This document shows positions 1-10,122 of a DNA stretch of 64,000 nt, in pieces (positions within the stretch are counted from its first letter, which is position 1; each line of letters starts with the position of its first letter). The position numbers were made by a program, and so were the translations under genes. The stretch spans positions 11,481,417-11,545,416 of the forward strand of contig CAMZMU010000123.1 in the NCBI GenBank assembly GCA_947311845.1, written 5' to 3'. The notes under the pieces are model-generated. The model did no database searches. It saw only the letters and a program-made list of their open reading frames with translations, and was not told the DNA's origin. The stretch comes from Poa pratensis. Lineage: Eukaryota; Streptophyta; Magnoliopsida; Poales; Poaceae.

Positions 1-67
1 TCTCTCTGGACTTTACCTGAACAAGCTTATGAAGAGAATGTTACCGTGTCAGGTGTACCCACTCTTC

Positions 68-376
68 TCAACCATCGGTCTTGAGCATCTTTTTGTTGCT
101 TTGGGACATGGGAGTCACCGGTGGAGAGGTCCTTGAGTAGAATACGGCAGGAAAGGCGCTCTTGTTCAGGAAGAAACGCACTGGAGTTGTTTCCAGCAAG
201 CACCAACCGCTGTATATCCAGCTTTCATCTTCTCGTTTCAACAAGTCGCTAGTGTGATGGATGTACTCATGTACGTACCGTTTGGTGCACTCTGAACTCT
301 TCCACGCAATGATTTCGTCTTGGTTTGGATCATAAATACATAATTGCTTGTCCTTTTTCGAGAACTCGCAGGAGGA
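68..376 (-). other. Possible C-terminal exon, gene not recognised
   Basis: Reading the minus strand, one frame stays open for about 102 codons from 376 to a TGA at 68-70. It has balanced amino-acid composition, with several Trp, Tyr and Cys and no low complexity, beginning CEFSKKDKQLCIYDPNQDE. No ATG lies at its start, so it would have to be an internal or terminal exon entered through a splice acceptor near 376. I recognise no domain. It could equally be chance or an old gene fragment. The surrounding 1-67 and 377-965 show no other convincing coding sequence. Confidence 0.22.
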
Positions 377-2476
377 TTATAGCTATGCTGCGAATGGCAT
401 CATGGACTTCGGTGGAATCACCAGAAACATTTTGTACAAGCCAATAGTCATATCCGCTGGAAGGGTACGCACAGTTACTACGAAAATGTATCATCTGAAA
501 AAGGAAAAAAAAAACTGCGATGAATGTAAAAACGCCAGATCGATCATCAAACGTGTGAACGTGGAAGTTCAACGACTGTTAATAGGTGGTAAATGTTTGT
601 ACAGTCATTTAGCCCAAACCACCAGATTCAATTTGTATGAATTCAAAAGTGACCGTCCTGAATTGTGAATGATATAAGCACAGCTGTTCAGGAATCCTAC
701 TTTCCCACTTCAAAAACAAGTCCTTCAAGCTGAACAGCGAGGACATCACTGGTTTGTCTGAATTCTTCTTATTTTTTAGATTGTGGTTTGTCTGAATTCT
801 GAAGTAACAGAAGCAGAAGCATGAACTGCATCACTGGAAACTAGGCTTGTTATTTTTTTTTCGTGGCTTAGGCCTGCTATGTTTGCTTCTCCTATATCAA
901 TATAAATGGTAGATCTTTTGCCGCATTTTAAAAAAAAGAACTGCATCACTGGTCACCAGCTACCTGATCAGTGAGCATATGAGTTCATATTCCCAGTAGC
1001 CAGTGCTATGCTACTATACTGCAATATCACTAGTACTAGGACTGAACCAGTGGTCATTTAACTGAGCAAAAGCAGTCTATACAGTACGTATAACAAAGTT
1101 AGCCGCAGATTGGCTGATTGAACCGAAAGAATAGCATGGTATCACAGGTTAACGAAGCAACACGAGTACAAAAGGTTCGGAATCATGGAACATGGTAAAA
1201 GCATGCCTTCTTAGAGTGCCATGAGTCGTTCACACAACTAAATAAAAATCTCAAGCATCAGGATACCTAACAAATCACATAAGTTGGTGTTCGTTAAAAG
1301 ACCAGCACGTTTTTCCTTTCTGGAAATAGAAGGTTAACAGATGGGCAAAACATATCAACCACGAGAAGACATTTCAAGCTTCAAGCGCTGCTAGTACTCG
1401 CAGATCTCAGGATGAGTGGATGACCATTGTGAAACAGAACACGGAACAAGATTCAGACATTGGAGCGTTTGATCCGAAACTCACCATTGAAGTAATCCAT
1501 TTTTTGTGGTAGAACGTCGAAGAACTCAAGAAGCAATGTAACAGTCGAGCTTAATAACTATTTTAAAGAACCATGAAGGCATAAAAAAAGTACTGCCAAT
1601 TGCAACCTCAGGAGGCAAAATGTTGATAACCTCTTCTGATTTTCAACCTACAGACCTTCAAGGCTTTAACTTTTCCATCGACAACTCAAAGAAAGAATCA
1701 AAATTGACAAAATCTTAATTGGGGGACGTCTGATTAATAGGATTGATATGCTAATCCCACAGCATAATGTGTTATCTTCACAGCATTTACTGTTCGCTAG
1801 TTCATTATATAGACCAAATCCGGCCAAATGTGATGATCTGCTACAAGAAAAAGGACCCAAATCTGCAAAAATCTACTGATTTCTAGCAAGAATTCCAGAA
1901 TCGAGGTAATTACATGCGGTCAAGAATCCTTCACACAACCGTGTAGCCGTGTAGGCCACAAGGATCCTGATCAGTGAGCATTTGAATTCATATTCCCAGT
2001 AGCCAGTGCTATGCTACTATACTGCAATATCACTAGTACTCGGACTGAACCAGTGGTCATTTAACTGAGCAAAAGCTGCCTATGCAGTTTGTATAATAAA
2101 GTTAGCCGGAAATTGGATGATTAAACTGAAAGAATAGCATGGTAGCACAGGTTAATGAAGCAAAAAGACTACAAAAGATTCAGAACCATGGAACATGGTT
2201 AAAGCATACCTTCTTAGAGCGCCATGTCTCGTTCACAAAACTAAATAAAAATCTCAAGCATCAGGTCATTCCTAACAAATCATAAGTTGGTGTTTGTCAA
2301 AAGACCCAACATATTTTGTCTTTCTGAAAATAGAAGGCCAGCAGATAGGCAAAACATATCAACCACGAGAAGATATTTTAAGCTTCAAGCTCTGCTGGTG
2401 CTCGCAGATCTCAGGATGACCATTATGAAACAGAACACGGGAATGGATTCAGAAATTGGACCGTTTGATAAAAAAA

Positions 2477-4410
2477 TTACTAACTATATTAAGGCGTTAC
2501 ACTTTCCAGCGCTGAGAGCACTCCGGTCACTGTTCACGTAACAGTGCGATACTATTGTGCACTGTTCACATGAACAGTACTCATATACAGTTTTTTTTTT
2601 GCGGAATTTTTTTCAAAATTTTTCTTTCCCCCAAAAATTATATACATGAAATATATGGGCGTCGACGGGTACGTTCCACCCCCATTATCGGTTTCACGTT
2701 CTATCGACGCACAAATATTTGACGAATTTTGTCAAATACTACTACATACAAAGAACGAAGAGTTATACACGAAATATATCCGCGTCGACGAGTAGGTTCC
2801 ACCCCCGTTATCGGTTTCGAGTTCTGTCGACTCTAACTCCTCAATTTTGGATCCAAATTCGCACAACATTTGACGAATTTTGTCAAATACTACTATACAC
2901 ATGCACTGTAGGGTACTGTTCCTACGTAGGAACAGTACCCTACAGTTTTTTCCTTTTCCTTTCTTTTTTTTTGCAGAAAAGTCCCCGTGTTTTCCAAAAA
3001 ATATATACATGAAATATATGCACGTCGTCGAGTAGGTTCCATCCCTGTGAACTGTTTCGTGTTTTGTCTACTCTAACTCTAGCGCTGAGAGCACTCCGGG
3101 CACTGTTCATGTAACAGTGCGGTACTATTGTACACTGTTCACATCTACTGTTTTTTTTTTGCATAATTTTTTTTCAAAAATTTTCTTTCCCCAAAATTTT
3201 TTACATGAAATATATGCGCGTCGACGGGTAGGTTTCACCCCCGTTATCGGTTTCACGTTCTGTCGACGCACAAACATTTGACGAATTTTGTCAAATACTA
3301 CTACATACAAAAAACAAAGAGTTATACACGAAATATATGCGCGTCGACGAGTAGGTTCCACCCCCGTTATCGGTTTCGAGTTCTGTTGACTCTAACTCCT
3401 CAATTTTGAATCCAAATTCGCACGACATTTGACGAATTTTGTCAAATACTACTATACACAAAGAACGGAGAGTTTGACGCTCTCTCCGCGCTCCATGCAC
3501 TGTAGGGTACTGTTCCTACGAACAGTACTCTACAATTTTTTCCTTTTCCTTTCTTCTTTTTTGCAGAAAAGTCCCCGTGTTTTCCAAAAATATATACATG
3601 GAATATATGCACGTCGTCGAGCAGGTTCCATCCCTGTGAACGGTTTCGTGTTTTGTCTACTCTAACTCCTCCATTTTTGATCCAAACTCGTACAAACATT
3701 TGACGAATTTTGTCCAATTTTCCGCAGCAAAGTCCCCGCGTTTCCCAAAAATTACATACACGAAATATATACGCGTCGACGAGTAGATTTCATTCCCGTG
3801 ATCGGTTTCAAGTTCCCTCTAATTATGTGGAATCTAACTTATTAAATGTTTAAACATTTTGAGTTGGTGAATATTCAGACAAAAAACAAATGCACTTTCT
3901 CTAACTATGGACTTAAATTGAATATTTCAATTTGATAAATATTTGGATATAATCTAGATGAACTTTCTCTAAATATGTAATTCAATTCAATAAATGTGCG
4001 TTTCCATTCATTATGGATTTGAATTTAATATTACTGAAAAAATAGAAACATATTTGAACATTTCAATTTGCTAAAAAAATAGAGATACTCTAAAATATAT
4101 CAACATACTCACAAAAATATATGCTAACTACTCACGGCAGAATTCAAACATATTTGAACATTCCAATTTAGTTAATATTCAGATACAATCTAGATGAATT
4201 TTATCTGACTATGAAGTTAGAATTAACAAATGCTCATATCATGCATTATCTAACTATGGAGTTAAATTAAAAATTTATGTCAAAATACAAGCATATTTAA
4301 ACATTTTAATTCACTAAGTATTTGGACATACTTTAAACAAAAAATTCCGACAAATTTCAACATTTCTAATTACAACGGGTGCGGCGTGTCGCCGCACCAA
4401 ATTCCACTAG
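2477..4410 (+). mobile_element. Non-autonomous Helitron
   Basis: The 3' end shows the Helitron signature: a perfect 8-bp stem (GTGCGGCG / CGCCGCAC, 3-nt loop) at about 4379-4397, a short spacer, CTAG at 4407-4410, then host T at 4411. The 5' end is placed at 2477 by comparison with duplicate copy 1, which runs uninterrupted across this point. The host base before it is A, giving the expected A/T insertion site. The element starts TT rather than canonical TC, perhaps by mutation. It is 1.9 kb, encodes no Rep/helicase, and consists of internal repeats followed by AT-rich DNA. Confidence 0.85.
2508..3790 (+). repeat. About 573-bp tandem repeats within the Helitron
   Basis: Two consecutive units start with AGCGCTGAGAGCACTCCGG at 2508 and 3081. 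Each holds a shorter submotif repeated two or three times, recognisable by GCGTCGACGAGTAGGTTCC followed by TTATCGGTTTC, and by TTTGACGAATTTTGTCAAAT. A degraded third unit continues to about 3790. The unit also contains local inverted repeats such as CTGTTCCTACGTAGGAACAG near 2908. Short ORFs here are by-products of the repeat. Confidence 0.85.
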
Positions 4411-4927
4411 TCAGCATTAAAAGTAGCTCCTTTTTTTGTGGTAGAACGTTGAAGTAACTCAGGAAGCAATGTAACTCGCTTAGTAAAGAACCATGAAGGC
4501 ATTAAAGTAGTACTGCCAATTGCAACATCAGGTCATCAGGAGGCAAAATGTTGATAACCGCTTCTGATTCTCAACCTACAGACCTTACAAGTTACAAAGG
4601 CTTCAATTTTTCCATCGACAGCTCAAAGAAAGAATCAAAATTGACAAAATCTTTAATTGGGGGACGTCTGATTAATAGGATTGATATGCTAATCCCACAG
4701 CATAATGTGTTGTCCTCACAGCATTTACTGTTCGCTAGTTCATCAGATAGACCAAATGCGGCCATATGTGATGACCTGCTACAAGAAAAAGTACCCAAAT
4801 CTGCAAAAGCCTACTGATTTCTAGCAAGAATTTCAGAACCGAGGTAATTACATGCAGTCAAGAATCCTTTACACAACCGTGTAGGCCACAAGGATCCATC
4901 AAGAACCGCTCTCCTGAGACAAGAAAA

Positions 4928-5461
4928 CTAACTAGAGTTGGTCAAGAATGATTCTTGACCAGAAGTTAGAGAGCCAAACCAAGATTCGCCAAGAACCAAG
5001 AACGCGCGCGGCGCCCCCATGTCAACACTCGGAGCAGTCTTGGCCGTCGTCGGCGAGGCCAGTGGAGACTGCGGCGTGGCCCAGATGTTGCATACCGGGC
5101 AGCGCGGCGAGATGGCCAGCCACCGGTCGACGCAGTCCTGGTGGAAGGCGCGGTTGCAGCCGGGGAGGACGCGCACGGCGCGGCCGGGCTCCATGGCGTC
5201 GAGGCAGATCGGGCAGACCGCCTCCTCCTCCTCGCTGTCCGCCGCCTCCGCCTGGAAGACCCCACCAAGCTGCCTCAGCTCCGCCTCCGATAGCCCGTTC
5301 TTGTCGTCGCCGCCGTCCGTCTCCGGCGTCTCGGGCGGCGGGGCGGGAGGTGGCCCCCGCGCCATGGCCTGAAACAGGTAGCAGAGCCAGACGCCGAGCA
5401 CCCCGAGCATGCCGATGGCGAGAGACCCCACGGCCAGGAACACCGCCCAGAGCTGCGCCAT
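4928..5461 (-). CDS. RING-H2 (ATL-type) E3 ubiquitin ligase with variant zinc ligand
   Basis: Predicted 177-aa single-exon protein. An N-terminal hydrophobic segment (about residues 5-30) fits the membrane anchor of the Arabidopsis Toxicos en Levadura (ATL) family. A Pro/acidic linker follows, then GLSEAEL (the ATL GLD-like region) and a RING-H2 domain at about 83-124 with C83, C86, C102, H107, C110, C121 and C124. Family members are membrane-bound E3 ligases that recruit E2~ubiquitin. Oddity: the usual C-x-H-x-F-H reads CNRAFH, so the first His ligand is Arg (codon CGC), which could weaken one zinc site. The start at 5461 gives the hydrophobic N-terminus expected. The gene is divergent from TMEM208, and its 3' side abuts the tandem duplication. 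The ATL assignment is solid; the substrate is unknown. Confidence 0.85.
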   Translation of the reverse strand: MAQLWAVFLAVGSLAIGMLGVLGVWLCYLFQAMARGPPPAPPPETPETDGGDDKNGLSEAELRQLGGVFQAEAADSEEEEAVCPICLDAMEPGRAVRVLPGCNRAFHQDCVDRWLAISPRCPVCNIWATPQSPLASPTTAKTAPSVDMGAPRAFLVLGESWFGSLTSGQESFLTNSS

Positions 5462-5815
5462 CCTGCCCTGCCGTGCTCTGCTCTCCCTCTCTCTCTCTGG
5501 CTCGTCGCGCGGGCGTTGGTGGCAGTTACTGGCTCACGGCGCGTGGCGAAGAATAGAAGGGGAAGGGGATGCAGGCAGGGGTACGGCATTTAAACACTGT
5601 AGTAATGGGCTATCTAAAGTATGGGCCGAAAAGCTCCACGTGAGTCCAAGCCAAGTTAGAACGGACAGGGAGTCAGCCCAGTTCCCTAGTTCTTGTTCCT
5701 ATCGAAGACTGACTGACTCCCTTAAAAAAAAATCGTAGACTGACTCGGCGGAAAAATTCCAGAGAAACCCGAGGGACAAGGAGGGAGAGAAAGGAGGATC
5801 TCGTGCAGCGCTGCC
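5462..5815. promoter_or_regulatory. Shared divergent promoter region, ATL / TMEM208
   Basis: 354 bp separate the two start codons, which point away from each other. The interval holds two TGGGCY 'site II' motifs (5606-5611 and 5622-5627), a third in the opposite sense near 5670, and a palindromic G-box core CACGTG at 5637-5642. Site II motifs are typical of constitutive plant genes for growth and protein-synthesis functions. A TTTAAAT stretch near 5589 could be the ATL TATA element. 5' UTRs occupy part of this space, so a bidirectional promoter is an inference from spacing and motifs. Confidence 0.55.
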
Positions 5816-8800
5816 ATGGCGAACCAGGGAGCGAAGAAGGTTGTGGAGAAGAACAAGAAGCGCATGGACCTCCTCTGGCGCATAATCCTCGGGTCCAACG
5901 TGAGTGGCCCCTTTTGGTTCTCCCCTCCGCCCCTCAGATCCGTGAATTACCTGGGGACGTTCGTAGATTGTTGCTGCCCGATACTTTATATTTGACGGAG
6001 CTTGAGTGATTTTGAGCCTGCTGTAGTGGTTTGGGTGAATCCTAGATCAGACTAGCTCATCTGGTCTGGAACAGTCGTCTGTAGCCAGCGGGAGGGAGGA
6101 GCGTCCTGCTATATGGCTTAATTTTGTGTCACTTGCGCTACGGTGTTTAGTTTAGTTTATCACCTTTCGAGACTTTTTAGCCTTCTGCTATTAATGGCAT
6201 TTTTCTATCGAAATATGCCATCATCTAATTATATGTTTTTTCTGATCATCTGACGGACTAGCTATTTTGAGTCCGAGGACTGTTCATCTGTTCATGTGTA
6301 ACTTTTTTTTCTTTGCAGGTTATTTACATAGTAGTGAGGATGGCTATAATGTATTCCTCTTTCACCTGGAAGCATTGGTTTGGCCTTGCGGTGACATCTG
6401 CTGCATATTTTCTTTCATACAAGCAACTCGCTAGTATGACAAAGCCAGAATATTCTGAATCGGATGAACGTGAACTGCTGAGTTCTGGACATGACATGCG
6501 CACCGGTGGGATATCCGAGTAAGGAACTGCATGACACGGTGTAATTGTTAGCTCTTGATCATTCTACTTGATGACGGGCTACATAGGCTATGGCTCTCAA
6601 TTTCCTTAGAAACAATTTACAGTATTAGTGCTGAATGTCCATTGATAACTAAAACGTGAGGCCACGAACAAGTGGAAATTATAGTTTAAATTTTTTAAAA
6701 GTCGAAATCGTTATTTTTTCACTGGAGATTATGTCAGCTTATATATTTGGCGCTTCCTTTTCTTTCTTCTAATCCGAATACAAACCTTTTCCTGCAGATA
6801 TATAGAAGATGTGATCTATATCACAGTGTTTGTGCAGCTGATGTCCATTATTTCTGGAAAATTTTGGTGGACATATTTAGTGGTAAGATACACACATGCT
6901 TGTGTCTTCATATTGTATTCTTGTTTACCAGCAATTACTTCTCATGACTGTCCTTCTGAAATCACCTTAAGGCGCCTTCTGTAACAAACAACATATCAAA
7001 TGTAAGGTACGAAAACCTGCTTATTATGTACGGAGTAGTATTTTACAAGATGGAACCTTGGTTAAAAATAAGTACTAATGCTTGATCCTTTTTTTCGAGG
7101 CAGACTGCAGCTATGACTGTTATTTTGCATCATTGCATTGAAATTCGAATGTTTATTATGATTTATTCTAACAGAATCACTAAATTAGGAACATTTTCAG
7201 CGCGTACCTTGATCATCTGATCGCTGCCTATGACTTTTGCTTCAAGTTGAACTATTGTTTAACTCATCGTCGTGTATTATCACTTGTCATAATAAAGATT
7301 TCAACTACTGTTTCATTCTTAGGATTGTTTTGTCAACTTTGCAAAGAGTGCTGCAATGCATGGCAATTGGACTGAAATATTGTGATAATCAGTCCAGTTA
7401 GAATTAGGCCCAACTGCAGCACATTGCTTAGGAAGATAGAGGACCACCAACATATAACATTATGGATTCCAGGGCAACTCCAACAGCGTCCTCCAAAGTG
7501 TCCGCTTGTCCGCCTGGGCCAAAAAACAGGCTCCAACGGCAGTCCCCAAACGGACACTGTCCGCTGTCCCCTGTGTCCTCTCCTGTGTCTGGCCTGACCC
7601 ACTTGCCAACCACCCAGCCCATGGTCCCTCCTGTCTCTCATCTCTCCCGAACTCATCGGCCCGCCCCGATTCCAACCACACCGCCGCCTCTGAACCGCCA
7701 GGCAGTGAATCGAGTTACCGGCCTCGGGACCGGAGCAGAGACGTCAGATTCGTCCTCATCGCCGCTAGAAATCGAGCCGGAGCTCACTGCTGCCGCCAGC
7801 CCTCTTCTACCGTGTGCCCTTGCCGCTGCTGCTTGGCCCTGCTGCTGTTCAGCCCTGCTGGCCCGTCCGGCCGCTCACCCATACTGCTGCTCCCTCGAGT
7901 CTGCCGCCACCCTCCCTTGTATGCCGTGTGTGCTTGGTTGTGGCTGCAGCAACGCTGCTGAGGCCTCTATGTGCTAGCTTGTGGTGAAGCAGGAAGCAGC
8001 AACAACGATGAGCCACAATCCGGTTCCAGGGCACCGGCAGGGATCCGGCTGTGGCGCGCCGCTTCTTCTTACATGCAGCAGCAGGCCGGCACAAATCACA
8101 TGTTTAGATTAAATCTACTCTCCTTTTTTCTGTTAATTTGCACCTAGCATCGGCCAAAGCTGACCAACCATGCATCATATCTGGGTGACATAGCTCAAAA
8201 CTTGGATTATAGCTAGCTGCCTAGCTACTTATTACTATTTTTCCTTCTTGCCTGTGGTCTCTTTCTTGTAGTGTGAGCTATGAAATTTGCAGCGTCAAAT
8301 TCATGTTCTTTTAGGGGGAAAATCGCATTATAATTTAAATTATATCCATAATTTTTTTAAATCGATTGAATTTATTTCTGTGTTTCCATTTTTTTACATA
8401 GATTACAACAAAGAAAAAAAGAAAATGAACCGACCGGACATGTCCTTGTCCGTTTAGGGGGACGCCGCTGGGTGCACCGGGAGGGCTGCCCACGGCCACT
8501 TGTCCTCCACCCCACCAAAAGGACAAAATCGGAAACATTGCAGACAGTATTTGGGGGACGCCCTTGGAATTGCCCTAACCCTGCATTAATATCTGAAAAA
8601 TGCAAATGGCTAGTTGCGAAGTGTGTGTCCGGCCCAAGATTGGAACCGCAGTGTAATTGCCATCAGTCCATCACACATCGCTGTATGTTACAAGTTGTGT
8701 TCTTACACTGAGTCTAATATCTCCTTCACGCTTGCAGTCATCTTATAAGTATGTCTGACAGGTTAAATCCCCGTGGTAAAGATGGCTTTGATATTTCTTC

Positions 8801-9482
8801 GCTATATATACATCTGACTAGCTATTTTATTATTTGTTTTTGCACAGTGAAAACACAATTTTCCCACTCTAAAAAGTTTGATTTTAAAATCATGGATATA
8901 CATCGTTGTATAATATATACACGTGAAAATTTTGGTGCGGAAATATGACCATATTGCTCTGCATAAAAAGACAGTAGTGCAGTTTGAATACTCAATCTAT
9001 CATAGTAGTGTGTTACTCGAATTTTACCACTTTATTTTGCGTGGGATCCATATGATTGTAATTTTGCACCAAATTTTCAAGTGCTTTTTTATAGAAAAAG
9101 AAGGAAAATTTTGGAATGAAAACACGCTTAGAATCTATCCTTTACTCATGAGTTGTAGACACTAACAAGAGGGTTCCCCAATATTTGTCAACCTCTGATT
9201 ATATTGCTAATTATTTATGCATGCCTCTTGATACGCAGATACCGGCTTTTGGTGGATACAAGATATTTGGTCTGTTGAGAGGAACATTTTTCAGTGGTGG
9301 TTCAGAGGTAAAATAGACTGCATATCAACATAAGCATTGTTATCGCTCTCTGGAAATGACACTTAAGTACTGTACCTTCCTGTTTTCAGGGTGAAGTTGA
9401 AGATGAGAAATCCCGAAAGAAAAGGGAGAAAATGGAGAAGAAGGCATCTAGAGGGAAGATGGTCAAAACCAGGACTCGCTGA
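5816..9482 (+). CDS. TMEM208 / SND2-like ER membrane protein (5 exons)
   Basis: Coding exons 5816-5899, 6319-6518, 6798-6882, 9239-9307 and 9390-9482 join in frame into 176 aa; every intron is GT-AG. Human TMEM208 is about 173 aa. The protein starts MANQGAKKVVEKNKKR, has hydrophobic segments in exon 2 (IVVRMAIMYSSF and LAVTSAAYFLSY regions) and exon 3 (VIYITVFVQLMSIISG), the conserved IPAFGGYK turn in exon 4, and a Lys/Arg-rich C-tail ending KMVKTRTR. TMEM208, and its yeast counterpart Snd2, is an ER membrane protein of the SRP-independent targeting route for proteins with downstream membrane anchors. The start ATG lies in the exon 1 frame that gives the charged N-terminus. Intron 3 (6883-9238) is swollen by transposon DNA. 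The gene is convergent with the NCS1 gene. Confidence 0.9.
7472..8575. mobile_element. TIR DNA transposon, non-autonomous, in TMEM208 intron 3
   Basis: Ends are imperfect inverted repeats of about 26 bp: GGGCAACTCCAACAGCGTCC at the left, and the reverse complement of the right end reads GGGCAATTCCAAGGGCGTCC. Subterminal GTCCG/GGACA-type motifs repeat on both sides. The 1.1-kb interior is GC-rich around 7500-8090 but has no transposase motif. GGGCA-type termini resemble PIF/Harbinger-like or related grass elements. I found no clear target-site duplication, so the superfamily is uncertain. It lies wholly inside a large intron and would be spliced out. Confidence 0.7.
8910..9095. repeat. Small inverted-repeat (foldback/MITE-like) element in intron 3
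   Basis: An arm with CACGTGAAAATTTTGGTGC near 8921 is matched in inverted orientation by GCACCAAATTTTCAAGTGC near 9065, separated by about 130 bp of AT-rich DNA. The arms continue imperfectly around ATATGACCATAT and CATATGATTGTA. It could form a hairpin in the pre-mRNA. Exact ends and target duplication were not resolved. Confidence 0.45.
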
Positions 9483-10122
9483 TATGACACATACATACCC
9501 CTCTTCCTTTGGAAGGGTAGGTTGGTTTCTCATATCATTGCTGTCCAACTGGAGCGCAAGCTGTTGGCGAGTTCCCTATCATGAATGATATGATTCGTGC
9601 ATCATTTGATCCGACAGCTAGCACAGATGTCAACTAATCTTTAAGTTATGAATACCAACATTGCTATTTGTAAATTTCCTAACCCTTCTGCCCCAGGTTA
9701 TGTAAACCGACAATGAGGCTTGGTAACTGAGAAATCGTAGTGACACAACAGAGGCTAAACATTTTCTTGGCTACCGCTTCTTGTCATCTTTCCCCAGGCT
9801 TCGAGCTAGCCTTTATTGCAAACTGGATATGTTGCCTTTGTGGTAGCTAAAAATTTCATCGGAAATCAATCGGCTTCCAAGGCACATAAGGACTGGAAAA
9901 GTCCACATCTAAATCTAAATCGAGTTTCCTATAGAACGGATAAATACTGATGCTTCTGATTTGAAGTTTCCTAGTACGGAGTATAATTTACTTTGCAAGT
10001 GGTATGGAAACCCCACTCGATTTCACTTTGGGCAGGAACTGCCAATATGTTTAATATCACAAGTAATATTTCCAGTTCCAGTTGACTGAAATTAACGGGG
10101 TTTTGCAAGTCCCACTTTAGTA
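9483..10122. other. Convergent 3' intergenic region (TMEM208 / NCS1)
   Basis: 640 bp between the stop codons of two converging genes. It should contain both 3' UTRs. No ORF, RNA gene or repeat stands out. A TAGTACGGAGTATAA stretch near 9973 resembles the end of a Stowaway-type MITE, but no partner end was found. Confidence 0.5.

Larger units (their letters stand above)
966..4898. repeat. 1-kb tandem duplication (copy 2 interrupted by Helitron)
   Basis: Copy 1 (about 966-1965) and copy 2 (about 1966-2476 plus 4411-4898) align along their whole length with many substitutions and small indels. Both start at CCTGATCAGTGAGCA and end at a TGTAGGCCACAAGGATCC segment. The join is direct, head to tail. 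No conserved reading frame survives between copies; short ORFs in copy 2 are broken in copy 1. The block lies just downstream of the ATL gene. Copy 1 serves as an empty-site reference for the Helitron in copy 2. Confidence 0.85.
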
